The notes under the pieces: generated by a model
Database searches by the model: none
Told to the model about the DNA's origin: nothing
What the model saw: only the letters and a program-made list of their open reading frames with translations
Assembly: GCA_039960995.1 (NCBI GenBank)
Contig: JBDVKF010000064.1
Span: forward strand, 124,001 to 188,000
Direction: 5' to 3'
Source: JABSSA01 sp039960995
GTDB lineage: Bacteria > Pseudomonadota > Alphaproteobacteria > Rhodobacterales > Rhodobacteraceae
DNA: 64,000 nucleotides
Position numbers and translations under genes: made by a program
Shown here: positions 24,932 through 33,550 of the stretch, piece after piece
Layout of the letters: each line of letters opens with the position of its first letter
Position numbering within the stretch: the stretch's first letter is position 1

Positions 24932-26465
24932 TGGCGCGCCCCCAGCGGTCAAATAACAGGAACAGGGTGAAAGCCAGCGCCAAAAGGATCAGTGCGGCAC
25001 CAGCCGCCGCATCGACGCGATAGGCGCCCATCAATCGATACATTTGCAACGGCAATGTGGCTCGATCGGGGTCTGCAAATAACGCGATGACGCCCAGATC
25101 ACCAACAGACAACGCGGCAGCAAGACCAAGGGAAAACCCCAAAGGTGCGCGCAACCGGGGCCAAAGCACGTATCGCCAGATCACAATATTCGGCAAGTTT
25201 AGTGACTGCGCCAGCTGCCCATGATCGGCAATCGCGGATCGCACGGCAGGCGCCAGCATTCGAATTGCAAAAGGAAGCGCCATCAGCGCGTTTACAAACG
25301 CAGTTACGGGCAAGGCAACCGTTTGCGGATTGATCACTGGGTTGATCAGGATGAACCAACCTGTGCCTATCATCAGGGGCGATGCGGCCAGTCCCAACAG
25401 GCTTGCAGCTTCGATACCGCTGCGTTTTCGACTGCCCATCCATGCGGCCAGCGGCATCACAAGGATCATCAGAACAACCACGGAAAAGAAGGCGACGTAA
25501 AGTGATGCGGCGGTAGATCGCCAGACACTGACAGGGACCTCCGGCAATCCGGCCAGACCGGAAAGAACAATCGCACTGAGCGGGACAATCAAAAAGGCGG
25601 TGGCCACTCCAAGCCAGACATAATCCACCCACGCAGGTGTCGTGTCCCAACGTTGGACGGGGCGGTTCAACCCACCTTCAGCGAAAGACAGGGGGATCAA
25701 CAGCAACGCGATTGCGGCGGCACATCCCGCGATGCCCAATTGATAGATGGACAAAAGGGCGGCGCGTCCAAGGTCAAAATCAAACCGAAAGGCTTGATAG
25801 ATGGCAAGTTCGATGGTTGTCGCCCGTGGGCCGCCACCTAATGTCAGGGCAACTGCAAAACTGGTGAGGCAGATCGCAAAAATTAGTGCGAACGCACCGG
25901 GGACGGCTTTGCGTAACATTGGCCATTCTATGACGCGAAACACTGCGTTAGGGCCGAAATCAAGCAATGCGGCGGTTCGAAACCGTTCGGCGGGGATATC
26001 GTTCCACCCTTGCAGGATAAGACGCACGGCCAGTGGTAGATTGAAAAACACATGCGCAATCACGACGCCATGAAGACCGTAGATTGAAACCGGCTCCATC
26101 CCCATTGTGCCAAGGATTGAGCTGATCCAACCCGCACGTCCAAAGACGGTCAGCAAGCCGAACACCGCAACGATGACCGGTAGAATGAAGGGCGCACCCA
26201 TCAGTGTAATCAGTGCTGACCGCCCTCGGAACCGGCGACGCGCCAAGGCTCGTGCAGCCGGTATCGCCAAGGCGACACTGAACGCGGCACTTAGAAAGGA
26301 TTGAACAAGGGTAAACTGAATTGCGGCCCAATCTCCGGGCCCAAGTTGCAGCTTACCCTCTGCTGTTGCGCCAACAGCAATCAAAGCCGCAAGGATTGGC
26401 CCCACCACAGCACAAAGCGCGATAGGGCCAGTCCATTTGCTTAGTTGGAGAGCGCGTTGAGCCAT
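24918..26465 (-). CDS. thiP: Thiamine ABC transporter permease
   Basis: The 515-residue protein is a fused double permease of the iron(III)/thiamine type, with about twelve hydrophobic segments. Two EAA-type cytoplasmic loops are visible: IPAERFRTAALLDFGPNAVFRVIEWP, read in two parts, and LAQSLNLPNIVIWRYVLWPRL. Length and duplicated halves fit ThiP. Its start lies 25 bases inside the 3' end of thiB, so the three genes are translationally coupled. It sits in the inner membrane and passes thiamine from ThiB to the cytoplasm. Confidence 0.92.
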   Translation of the reverse strand: MAQRALQLSKWTGPIALCAVVGPILAALIAVGATAEGKLQLGPGDWAAIQFTLVQSFLSAAFSVALAIPAARALARRRFRGRSALITLMGAPFILPVIVAVFGLLTVFGRAGWISSILGTMGMEPVSIYGLHGVVIAHVFFNLPLAVRLILQGWNDIPAERFRTAALLDFGPNAVFRVIEWPMLRKAVPGAFALIFAICLTSFAVALTLGGGPRATTIELAIYQAFRFDFDLGRAALLSIYQLGIAGCAAAIALLLIPLSFAEGGLNRPVQRWDTTPAWVDYVWLGVATAFLIVPLSAIVLSGLAGLPEVPVSVWRSTAASLYVAFFSVVVLMILVMPLAAWMGSRKRSGIEAASLLGLAASPLMIGTGWFILINPVINPQTVALPVTAFVNALMALPFAIRMLAPAVRSAIADHGQLAQSLNLPNIVIWRYVLWPRLRAPLGFSLGLAAALSVGDLGVIALFADPDRATLPLQMYRLMGAYRVDAAAGAALILLALAFTLFLLFDRWGRANADS

Positions 26466-27421
26466 TCTGCCAATGCTTCTTCGCGCAGTGCGGGGACATC
26501 ATTTGCAGGCAGCAACAACGCTTTTTCTGGCGTGACCAAGGTTTCGAACCCTTCGGGCAGTCCGCCGGTGGGCGTGACCGACGGGTACATCCAGTTAGTT
26601 GTTGGGATGATTTCCTGAAATGCTTCGGACACCATGAATTCCAGAAATTGATCGGCGAGCTCGGGTTGATCGGAGCTGGCCAATTTCCCGGCGACTTCGA
26701 TTTGCAGATAGTGACCTTCGTCAAATGCGGCTGCCGTTTTTGTTGAATCGCTTTCGGCGATCAGGTGGTAAGCGGGCGATGTTGTGTAACTTAGCACAAG
26801 GTCCGCTTCGCCATCCAAAAACAGCCCGTAAGCTTCGGACCAGCCTTTGGTTACGGTCACGATATTGTCTGCCAGATCTGCCCAGATGGCTGGTGCTTCG
26901 TCGCCATAGGCCGATTTGACCCATAATAGCAGACCCAAACCTGGCGTGGAGGACCGGGGATCTTGGATGACGATTTTGGCGTCGCTGCTGGCCAGTGTTT
27001 TGAAATCAGTGGGGGCCGTCGCATCGACATTGTGAACGAATGCGAAATATCCCCAGTCGAATGGAACGAACGTGGAATCCGCCCATTCGATTGGCAGTGC
27101 ATAATCGGCTTTTACAGTATGCTGCGCGAACAGGCCTGTTTCTGCAGCTGCAGCCGTTAGGTTTGTATCCAGCCCCAAAACGATATCTGCGTCTGACCGT
27201 GCACCTTCCAGCTTGAGACGCGCCAACAGGGCCGCGCCGTCACCAGCGCCAACAAATTGCAGATCGCAATTGCAGATTTCTTCAAACGCCGTTTCAACCG
27301 CCGGACCGGGCCCCCATTCGGTGACAAAACTGTCATAGGCGTAAACTGTCAGTACAGGGGTTTCTGCAAAGGCTGTTGTTGCTCCGAGGATCGAAGCCGC
27401 AGCAAGGGTCAGATGTTTCAT
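26441..27421 (-). CDS. thiB: Thiamine-binding periplasmic protein
   Basis: The 326-residue protein has a signal peptide (MKHLTLAAASILGATTAFA) and the ThiB pattern: VLTVYAYDSFVTEWGPG, EEICNCDLQFVGAGDGAALLARLKLEG and STPGLGLLLW. It captures thiamine or its phosphates in the periplasm. AGGAG lies seven to eight bases before the ATG at 27421. A TPP riboswitch lies 48 bases upstream in the same transcript, so expression should fall when TPP is plentiful. Confidence 0.94.
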   Translation of the reverse strand: MKHLTLAAASILGATTAFAETPVLTVYAYDSFVTEWGPGPAVETAFEEICNCDLQFVGAGDGAALLARLKLEGARSDADIVLGLDTNLTAAAAETGLFAQHTVKADYALPIEWADSTFVPFDWGYFAFVHNVDATAPTDFKTLASSDAKIVIQDPRSSTPGLGLLLWVKSAYGDEAPAIWADLADNIVTVTKGWSEAYGLFLDGEADLVLSYTTSPAYHLIAESDSTKTAAAFDEGHYLQIEVAGKLASSDQPELADQFLEFMVSEAFQEIIPTTNWMYPSVTPTGGLPEGFETLVTPEKALLLPANDVPALREEALAEWLNALSN

Positions 27422-27425
27422 GTCT

Positions 27426-27460
27426 TTCTCCTAGGTGCAGCGGTGGGGCAGTCTGGAGAA
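27426..27460 (-). promoter_or_regulatory. Possible hairpin masking the thiB ribosome-binding site
   Basis: On the transcript, TTCTCC just after the riboswitch (27455-27460) is complementary to GGAGAA (27426-27431), which contains the thiB ribosome-binding site, with a 23-base loop. Pairing would block initiation, as expected for a riboswitch that controls translation. Only six base pairs are seen, so this is a proposal. Confidence 0.4.
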
Positions 27461-27468
27461 TATCCATA

Positions 27469-27548
27469 CCTTCCCTCCGCCGGTGTTATCCGGTTCAGGT
27501 TCAACGGGTTCGCATTTGCATCTCAACCCATGGCGGGTACCCCGAGGT
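27469..27548 (-). promoter_or_regulatory. TPP (thi-box) riboswitch upstream of thiBPQ
   Basis: On the minus strand the conserved thi-box elements appear in order: CGGGGTACCC, GGGTTGAGATGC (consensus CTGAGA read as TTGAGA), AACCCGTTGAACCTGA, and CCGGATAACACCGGCGGAGGGA. The last two are the diagnostic pyrophosphate-sensing region, with CTGAAC in place of the usual CTGATC. It lies directly upstream of the thiamine transporter genes, as expected. Confidence 0.93.
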
Positions 27549-27648
27549 AGGTGTGTTGATAAAGAGCCTTTGCATAGACCACAAGACACCAGGTCTTGAG
27601 CGTCCCGGCTTGCGCCGCTATGCCCTGTCACAAGAGGAGCTTGCGCCA

Positions 27649-28749
27649 ATGTCGACCAATTCTTTCGGACATCTGTTTCGTGTTACAACTTGGGGTGAAA
27701 GCCACGGGCCCGCATTGGGTGCGACCCTTGATGGGTGCCCCCCTGGCGTTCCTATAGACGAAGGCATGATTCAGCATTGGTTGGACAAGCGGAAGCCGGG
27801 TCAAAATAAATATACAACGCAGCGGCGTGAACCGGATCAGGTTAGAATTCTTTCTGGTGTGTTTGAGGGACAAACAACCGGTACGCCTGTGCAGTTGATG
27901 ATCGAAAACACCGATCAGCGGTCCAAAGATTATTCAGACATCATGGATAAATTCCGGCCCGGCCATGCGGATATCACGTATTGGCAGAAATACGGGATCC
28001 GCGATTATCGCGGTGGCGGACGGTCGTCTGCCCGTGAAACAGCCGCCCGTGTTGCGGCTGGTGGGGTGGCACGAGAAGCAATCAAAGCGCTGGTCCCGAA
28101 TTTGGCCATCACTGGTTACATGGTGCGCATGGGCGCGCATGAGATTGATCGCACCCAATTTGATTGGGACGAGATTGAGCAAAACCCGTTTTGGACACCG
28201 GACCGACAGGCAGCGGAAACATGGGCAGCCTATCTGGATGATCTGCGAAAATCAGGCAATTCCGTTGGCGCAGTCATCGAAGTTGTGGCGCGGGGTGTTC
28301 CAGCGGGGCTTGGCGCGCCGGTTTATGCCAAGTTGGACACCGATATTGCCGCCGGGTTGATGTCTATCAACGCGGTCAAAGGTGTTGAGATCGGCGAAGG
28401 CATGGCAGCTGCTGAATTGACGGGTGAAGCCAATGCAGATGAAATTACAATGGGCCCTGATGGACCTGAATACAGCTCAAACCATGCGGGCGGTGTTTTG
28501 GGTGGTATCAGCACAGGCCAGGATATCGTTGCGCGTTTCGCAGTAAAGCCGACCTCGTCGATCCTGAAGTCGCGTCAAACAATTACCAAACAGGGTGACT
28601 CTGCCGAGATCATTACCAAGGGACGTCATGACCCTTGTGTTGGCATCCGCGCAGTTCCCGTTGGTGAGGCCATGATGGCTTGCACGATTTTGGATCATCT
28701 GCTTTTGCATCGCGGTCAAGTTGGCCAAAACCGGGGTCAGATCGGTTAA
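27649..28749 (+). CDS. aroC: Chorismate synthase
   Basis: AroC converts EPSP to chorismate with reduced FMN, the last common step to aromatic amino acids. The start MSTNSFGHLFRVTTWGESHG at 27649 is the family N-terminus, with AGAGGAG upstream; the open frame extends back over the riboswitch region. Signatures are GESHGPALG, GRSSARETAARVAAG and a C-terminal RHDPCVGIRAVPVGEAM. Length is 366 residues, as usual. It is divergent from thiB and converges on a TetR gene with stop codons overlapping as TTAA. Confidence 0.97.
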   Translation: MSTNSFGHLFRVTTWGESHGPALGATLDGCPPGVPIDEGMIQHWLDKRKPGQNKYTTQRREPDQVRILSGVFEGQTTGTPVQLMIENTDQRSKDYSDIMDKFRPGHADITYWQKYGIRDYRGGGRSSARETAARVAAGGVAREAIKALVPNLAITGYMVRMGAHEIDRTQFDWDEIEQNPFWTPDRQAAETWAAYLDDLRKSGNSVGAVIEVVARGVPAGLGAPVYAKLDTDIAAGLMSINAVKGVEIGEGMAAAELTGEANADEITMGPDGPEYSSNHAGGVLGGISTGQDIVARFAVKPTSSILKSRQTITKQGDSAEIITKGRHDPCVGIRAVPVGEAMMACTILDHLLLHRGQVGQNRGQIG

Positions 28750-29327
28750 TCCAACAGCTCTGCAATGCCTTCACCCGCGTGTTCCAAAATTCCCATCGGC
28801 ACTTGGCTGCGCGCAATAATGCGCAGCCCAACATATTGGGTCAAAAGGTGATCGGCCAAACGCAGGCTTTTCCCTTCGTCCCAATCGCAATGTTTGGGTG
28901 AGTCTTTTAGCGCCTGGACGATCCCTGTCCGCAGCAAGTTTAACCCAGCGGCTGTATGCTTGGAAATTTCAGGATCATATGCGCTGGGCCCGGCCGCTGT
29001 GGAACACAACAGACACCCTCGGTGATCGCCGGCTTTGACAGCCTGATAGACACTGATGAACAAGGATTGGATTCGCTTTCGCCCATCCGGAAGCGTTGTG
29101 TCGATAAGCATGTCATACGCTGATTGCACGGTGCGGCGTTCATAAAGTTCAAGAACGCGTAAGAACAACGATCGCTTGTCAGTAAATGCTTTGTACAAAG
29201 ATCCTCGGGTCAGCTCCATGCCATTCAAAAGGTCGGGCAAGGACGCACCTTCGTAGCCGTGATCCCAAAACACATCTGTTGCGCGTTCGATCGCTTTGTC
29301 GATGTCAAATTCTCTGGGCCGTCCCAT
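28746..29327 (-). CDS. TetR/AcrR-family transcriptional regulator
   Basis: The 193-residue protein starts MGRPREFDIDKAIERATDVFW and has a TetR HTH at about residues 10-55 (GYEGASLPDLLNGMELTRGSLYKAFTDKRSLFLRVL). The C-terminal domain has cysteines in CLLCSTAAGPSAYDPEI, a block seen in the subgroup that regulates redox or efflux genes. The start at 29327 is preferred to a longer frame. It is divergent from a DM13-domain gene; a CTGTT-AACAG dyad lies between them, suggesting autoregulation and control of the neighbour. Confidence 0.85.
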   Translation of the reverse strand: MGRPREFDIDKAIERATDVFWDHGYEGASLPDLLNGMELTRGSLYKAFTDKRSLFLRVLELYERRTVQSAYDMLIDTTLPDGRKRIQSLFISVYQAVKAGDHRGCLLCSTAAGPSAYDPEISKHTAAGLNLLRTGIVQALKDSPKHCDWDEGKSLRLADHLLTQYVGLRIIARSQVPMGILEHAGEGIAELLD

Positions 29328-29348
29328 GTCACATGTTCCTTTCAATGT

Positions 29349-29360
29349 CTGTTCTAACAG
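29349..29360. promoter_or_regulatory. Candidate TetR operator in the TetR/DM13 intergenic region
   Basis: CTGTT and AACAG flank a two-base centre, 22 bases upstream of the tetR start. A second weaker dyad, GGAC...GTCC, lies just beyond at about 29365-29378. TetR regulators usually bind such dyads next to their own gene. The half-sites are short, so the site is tentative. Confidence 0.35.
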
Positions 29361-29512
29361 TTAGGGACCATGCAGTCCATAATTCACATTAACGTGCTCT
29401 ATGTGTCAGAGAATGTTATGGACCATTCGGTTCCAAACATTATGTTGCTGTCACACAGATCAAAAACCCACTGAGTCTTCGGGATATGAAGACCGCATTG
29501 AGAGGAAAACAG

Positions 29513-29911
29513 ATGTTCAAGTCGCTTAAATCCATCGTTGCCGTATTGTTTGCCGCCATTGTCAGCATTCAAGCAGTGCCAGCAATTGCTGGCGATACTG
29601 TTGGCAAAGGTACATTTGTTGGCGCGTCGGACCATGTCACAACAGGCAGCGTTGAAGTCGTAAAAAACGCAGATGGCAGCCACACGGTCACGTTAGGTTC
29701 AGATTTCACATTTGACGGTGCGCCTGATCCTCGTGTTGGATTCGGCAAGGATGGAAAATATGACACATCCACAGGCATGGGCGTTTTACAAAGCAACAAC
29801 GGCAAGCAATCTTATATCGTGCCAGCCGGTGTCGATCCGTCAGATTATAACGAAGTGTATGTCTATTGCTTGCAGTTTACCGTTCCATTGGGTGTTGCCA
29901 CGCTGAACTAA
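29513..29911 (+). CDS. Periplasmic DM13-domain protein
   Basis: The 132-residue protein has a signal peptide (MFKSLKSIVAVLFAAIVSIQAVPAIAG) followed by a single DM13 domain. Recognisable parts are GKGTFVGASDHVTTGSVEVV, the beta-rich VTLGSDFTFDGAPDPRVGFG and the terminal VYVYCLQFTVPLG, with the single conserved cysteine. DM13 has been proposed to act in electron transfer or redox, but no activity is established. GAGGAAAACAG precedes the ATG. Its divergent TetR neighbour is the likely regulator. Confidence 0.85.
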   Translation: MFKSLKSIVAVLFAAIVSIQAVPAIAGDTVGKGTFVGASDHVTTGSVEVVKNADGSHTVTLGSDFTFDGAPDPRVGFGKDGKYDTSTGMGVLQSNNGKQSYIVPAGVDPSDYNEVYVYCLQFTVPLGVATLN

Positions 29912-29959
29912 GCATCACGCGCCTTGCACTCTGTGCTTGAAACGCGCAATGGGTTTGGA

Positions 29960-30904
29960 ATGACATCCCGCCCCATGACACAAAACCGCCCCGGCTTCGC
30001 GATCGCGTTGAAACTGGTGGCGGTTTTTCTGTTTATGGTGATGGCCGCCATGATCAAAATAGCAACAGAAAGCGTCCCTCCGGGCGAAGCTGTTTTCTTT
30101 CGATCATTATTTGCCATGCCCATCATCTTGATTTGGGTTCTTCAACGCGGTGAATTGCACAAAGCGTTGATCCCAAAAAACTTTACCGGGCACGTTTGGC
30201 GCGGGCTTTTTGGAACAAGCGCGATGGGCCTGACATTTGCGGGATTGGGCCTGTTGCCGTTGCCCGAAGTTACAGCGATTGGCTATGCCACACCCATGTT
30301 TACAGTCGTTTTGGCGGCATTGCTTTTGGGGGAACGCATCCGGCTTTTTCGGATCTCAGCCGTTTTGTTGGGGCTAGTGGGCGTCATGATCGTTATGTAT
30401 CCGCGCCTGACCTTTGGCGAAGATGAATTAAGCCGTGCGGCGACATTGGGCGCATTGATGGTTTTGATCGCTTCGATGTTGCGCGCCGTGGTCCAAATCC
30501 ACATCCGAACGTTGGTGAAAACAGAAGATACCGCCGCAATTGTTTTCTATTTTTCTTTGACGGCCACGGTGTTGTCCTTGGCGACTATTCCGTTTGGGTG
30601 GGTTTGGCCGTCGACATATGTGCTCGCATTGTTGATCGGAGCCGGCCTTATTGGCGGCGTTGCTCAAATCCTTGTCACGTCCAGTTATCGTTTTGGCGGG
30701 GCGTCGATGCTTGCGCCATTCGACTACAGCTCGATGATTTTTGCCGCTCTTATCGGGTATGTTCTTTTTGCAGAATTGCCGACCCGCGAGATCATATTTG
30801 GATCTGTATTGGTTATTGCGGGGGGATTCCTGATCATGTGGCGTGAACGCCAATTGGGTTTGGAACGTGGCAAAGCGCGCAGTTTGATGGACCCTAAAGG
30901 CTAA
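29960..30904 (+). CDS. EamA/DMT-family transporter
   Basis: The protein of about 314 residues has roughly ten hydrophobic segments arranged as two EamA repeats (about residues 15-145 and 160-300), as in drug/metabolite exporters. Typical pieces are FFRSLFAMPIILIW, GYATPMFTVVLAALLLGERI and the repeat counterpart APFDYSSMIFAALIGYVLFAELP. The start is uncertain: ATG codons at 29960 and 29975 and the frame start at 29924 are all possible. The substrate is unknown. It follows the DM13 gene by about 50 bases and may be in the same transcript. Confidence 0.82.
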   Translation: MTSRPMTQNRPGFAIALKLVAVFLFMVMAAMIKIATESVPPGEAVFFRSLFAMPIILIWVLQRGELHKALIPKNFTGHVWRGLFGTSAMGLTFAGLGLLPLPEVTAIGYATPMFTVVLAALLLGERIRLFRISAVLLGLVGVMIVMYPRLTFGEDELSRAATLGALMVLIASMLRAVVQIHIRTLVKTEDTAAIVFYFSLTATVLSLATIPFGWVWPSTYVLALLIGAGLIGGVAQILVTSSYRFGGASMLAPFDYSSMIFAALIGYVLFAELPTREIIFGSVLVIAGGFLIMWRERQLGLERGKARSLMDPKG

Positions 30905-31028
30905 GCCAGCCAACTTAATGCCGCGCTCAATTCGGCCTAAACGATGGGTCGATTCCCGTAAAACCCCTCCCTCATGCTAAAAATGTTTCACGCCTAAGGC
31001 GAATCGCTTGGGTATGGGAGGACTTTTG

Positions 31029-31973
31029 ATGAAGACTTTGACCTTGGCCGGACTGACCGGTGCTTTGACGGTGTGTGCGACATTTGCACTGGCTGAATGC
31101 CAATATTCCAAATGGGGTGCTGACGACACACTGGGATCTGCAAACCTTGTCACCCCGGAACGTGTTATGGCCGCCAGCAAGCTTGTTAAACGGGGTATTA
31201 CACGCCCATTGGGCATAATAATCGACGCCAAATCACCGGCGTTTCCGCCGCGCAGTCTCAGTTTGCAAGTCGTTCAACCCAACCAACAAGGCGGGCAGAA
31301 ACTGTCAGCGTTTGGGTATGAAGGGAATTACAACGACGACATTATCCAAACATGGGTTGGTATAGGGTCGCAATTGGATGGGCTGGGGCATCTGGGTGAG
31401 AATGGTGAATATTACAACTGCCTAGACGAAAAAGAGATTTCGGTTATCACCGGTCTGACCAAACTGGGCACGCATGATGTTCCGCCGCTTGTTGGTCGCG
31501 GGGTGATTGTGGACATGGCCAAACATTTCGGCGTCGATGTTATGGAAGCTGGACAGCATTTTGGCGAAGCGGAAATAACAGCAGCCGCCGAAGCTCAAGG
31601 TGTGACCTTTGCCGAAGGGGATATCATTCTGTTTCACACGGGCTGGACAGAAGGAAAGTTTGAATCAGATCCTGCCGCGTGGGTTTCGGGTGAGCCGGGT
31701 TTGAACAACCAAGGTGCGGAATATGTCGCGTCCTTGAATCCAATTGCCGTGGGTGCAGATACTTGGGGTGTTGAGCCGATCCCCGCGCCTGAAGGTGATA
31801 AAATTTTCTATGGGCATGTGACCCTGCTCAAGAAAAACGGCATCTATATTCTTGAAACGATGGATACCGGGCCGGTGCTGCGCGACGGGGTCAACGAATT
31901 CATGTTTGTGCTGGGTCAGGCGCGCATTCGCGGAACTGTTCAGGCCATGATTAACCCAGTCGCGGTCTATTAA
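31029..31973 (+). CDS. Cyclase-family protein (kynurenine formamidase-like), exported
   Basis: The 314-residue protein starts with a signal peptide (MKTLTLAGLTGALTVCATFALA) after GGGAGGA. The body matches the cyclase/KynB-type metal hydrolase family (PF04199): WGADDTLGSANLVTPERV, GSQLDGLGHLGENG (metal-binding D and H region), ARG-like VGRGVIVDMAKHFGVD and ILFHTGWTE. Members with about 300 residues and a signal peptide are widespread but uncharacterised; they hydrolyse amide or cyclic substrates by family inference. A strong terminator follows at 31997. Confidence 0.85.
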   Translation: MKTLTLAGLTGALTVCATFALAECQYSKWGADDTLGSANLVTPERVMAASKLVKRGITRPLGIIIDAKSPAFPPRSLSLQVVQPNQQGGQKLSAFGYEGNYNDDIIQTWVGIGSQLDGLGHLGENGEYYNCLDEKEISVITGLTKLGTHDVPPLVGRGVIVDMAKHFGVDVMEAGQHFGEAEITAAAEAQGVTFAEGDIILFHTGWTEGKFESDPAAWVSGEPGLNNQGAEYVASLNPIAVGADTWGVEPIPAPEGDKIFYGHVTLLKKNGIYILETMDTGPVLRDGVNEFMFVLGQARIRGTVQAMINPVAVY

Positions 31974-31996
31974 GACACGTCGGAAAAGTATGGTGC

Positions 31997-32022
31997 AAAG
32001 GCCGGTGTTAAAGCCGGCCTTT
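31997..32022. terminator. Bidirectional terminator between cyclase gene and ilvE
   Basis: AAAGGCCGG (31997-32005) and CCGGCCTTT (32014-32022) form a perfect 9-bp stem with an 8-base loop. The A-side and T-side ends allow it to work for both convergent genes. Confidence 0.85.
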
Positions 32023-32029
32023 GTTAAAA

Positions 32030-32896
32030 TTACTCGCGAACCAGCTTTTCGTAGCTGTTCGACATATCACGTGCCAACGCGCCCACTTCGAAATTGAACT
32101 CGCCGATTTGGCCAACAGGTGTCACCTCAGCAGCCGTCCCTGTCAGCCAGCATTGCTCAAAACTTTCCATTTCTTCTGGCATGATGTGGCGTTCGTGCAC
32201 TTTGATCTGACGATCACGCAGCATGCCAATCACTGTTTGACGGGTCAGACCGTTCAAAAAGCAATCCGGATCAGGTGTGTGAACTTCACCGTCTTTCACA
32301 AAGAAGATGTTGGCCCCTGTCGCTTCGGCCACATAGCCACGGTAATCCATGAACAACGCATCAGAACACCCTTTGGCTTCGGCCACGTGCTTGGATGTTG
32401 TGCAGATCATGTAAAGACCGGCGGCCTTTGCGTGAACCGGGATCGTGTCTGGACCGGGACGTTTCCATTTCGAGATGTCGAGCTTGGCGCCTTTCATCTT
32501 GGCGTCGCCGTAATAAGCGCCCCATTCCCAAGACGCGATTGCAACTTGGACCGGGTTGCGCGACGACGCGACACCCATATCTTCGCCAGCGCCGCGCCAC
32601 GCAACAGCGCGTACGTATGCGTCGGTCAAGCCATTGACTGTAAGGACTTCTTGTTTCGCGGCCTCAAGCTCATCGACTGTGTAGGGAATTTGGAAATCCA
32701 ATTCGCCAGCCGAAAAATGCAAGCGTTCAGAATGTTCGCGGCTTTTGAAAATCTTGCCGTTATATGCGCGTTCTCCTTCGAACACGGAAGACGCATAATG
32801 CATGGCATGGCTAAGGACGTGGACATTGGCTGCGCGCCAATCGACCATCTGACCATTCATCCAGATTTTTCCGTCGCGATCATCATATCCAGCCAT
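32030..32896 (-). CDS. ilvE: Branched-chain amino acid aminotransferase
   Basis: IlvE transaminates the 2-oxo acids of leucine, isoleucine and valine. The 288-residue fold-type IV PLP enzyme has HYASSVFEGERAYNG, the PLP-lysine region KAAGLYMICTTSKHVAEAKG, ALFMDYRGYVAEATGANIFFVKDG and the C-terminal LTGTAAEVTPVGQI. The start at 32896 is chosen because AGAGGAG lies six bases before it; an ATG at 32902 directly abuts that site. It is divergent from a MarR-petR pair and converges with the cyclase gene over a shared terminator. Confidence 0.95.
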   Translation of the reverse strand: MAGYDDRDGKIWMNGQMVDWRAANVHVLSHAMHYASSVFEGERAYNGKIFKSREHSERLHFSAGELDFQIPYTVDELEAAKQEVLTVNGLTDAYVRAVAWRGAGEDMGVASSRNPVQVAIASWEWGAYYGDAKMKGAKLDISKWKRPGPDTIPVHAKAAGLYMICTTSKHVAEAKGCSDALFMDYRGYVAEATGANIFFVKDGEVHTPDPDCFLNGLTRQTVIGMLRDRQIKVHERHIMPEEMESFEQCWLTGTAAEVTPVGQIGEFNFEVGALARDMSNSYEKLVRE

Positions 32897-32930
32897 GTGC
32901 ATCTCCTCTTTGCAAAAGTTACGCTGTTAA

Positions 32931-32943
32931 GTCCGGTTCGGAC
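32931..32943. promoter_or_regulatory. Palindrome in the ilvE / MarR intergenic region
   Basis: GTCCG and CGGAC surround GTT, a perfect 5-bp dyad 35 bases upstream of ilvE and about 100 bases upstream of the MarR gene. It could be an operator for either gene. Short dyads occur by chance, so support is limited to position. Confidence 0.3.
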
Positions 32944-33043
32944 ATTTTATTGCGCAAAACCTTCGATTCTCTATCGCTTCGGTCTGGTAATGTCAACAAG
33001 GCTGACATAAAATGACCTCACGACCATGAATGGGCAGGGGAAT

Positions 33044-33550
33044 ATGGCGGACACACGGGCCAACATCAGCGGCGAGAGTTTGTTGTTTTTGACGGACGAA
33101 CAATTGCGGCAAGGGATTGAGGCGATGTTTTTTGCATATCGCGGATTCACCGCAGATCCTGATCGTATTCTGTCAGATCTGTCCTATGGTCGGGCGCATC
33201 ACCGGGCCATTCACTTTATCAATCGCGCACCGGGTACGACGGTTAACAATCTTTTGAATATTCTAGGCGTGACCAAACAATCCCTAAACCGGGTTTTGCG
33301 CACTTTGGTTGAGGATGGTTTGGTGGAAAGCCGCGTGGGTCAGTCGGACAAAAGAGAAAGACATTTGTTTCTGACTGAAGCAGGCGGGGATTTGGAACGT
33401 CGGTTGTCAGATTCACAGCGCGCAAGAATGCGCAGTGCTTTTAGGGACGCAGGTCCAGACGCAGTTGCAGGCTTTCGCACTGTTCTTGAGGCGATGATGG
33501 ACGCTGAGATGCAACGCACGTATACACGCCTAAAGGAAAGTAGTTTGTAA
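33044..33550 (+). CDS. petP: MarR-family regulator, PetP-like
   Basis: The 168-residue protein has a MarR winged helix: GTTVNNLLNILGVTKQSLNRVLRTLVEDGLVESRVG at about residues 65-100, with SDKRERHLFLTEAG as the wing. Its stop overlaps the start of an OmpR-type response regulator (TAATG). This MarR-response regulator couple corresponds to petP-petR of Rhodobacter capsulatus, where petR is needed for cytochrome bc1 expression; the assignment rests on arrangement and remembered similarity. The start at 33044 has CAGGGGA upstream; an ATG at 33026 is the alternative. Confidence 0.72.
   Translation: MADTRANISGESLLFLTDEQLRQGIEAMFFAYRGFTADPDRILSDLSYGRAHHRAIHFINRAPGTTVNNLLNILGVTKQSLNRVLRTLVEDGLVESRVGQSDKRERHLFLTEAGGDLERRLSDSQRARMRSAFRDAGPDAVAGFRTVLEAMMDAEMQRTYTRLKESSL

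Noticed and set aside
32021..33010. Open frame of 329 codons on the plus strand
   Set aside because: It is the antisense shadow of ilvE, which has full family motifs; the shadow has none.
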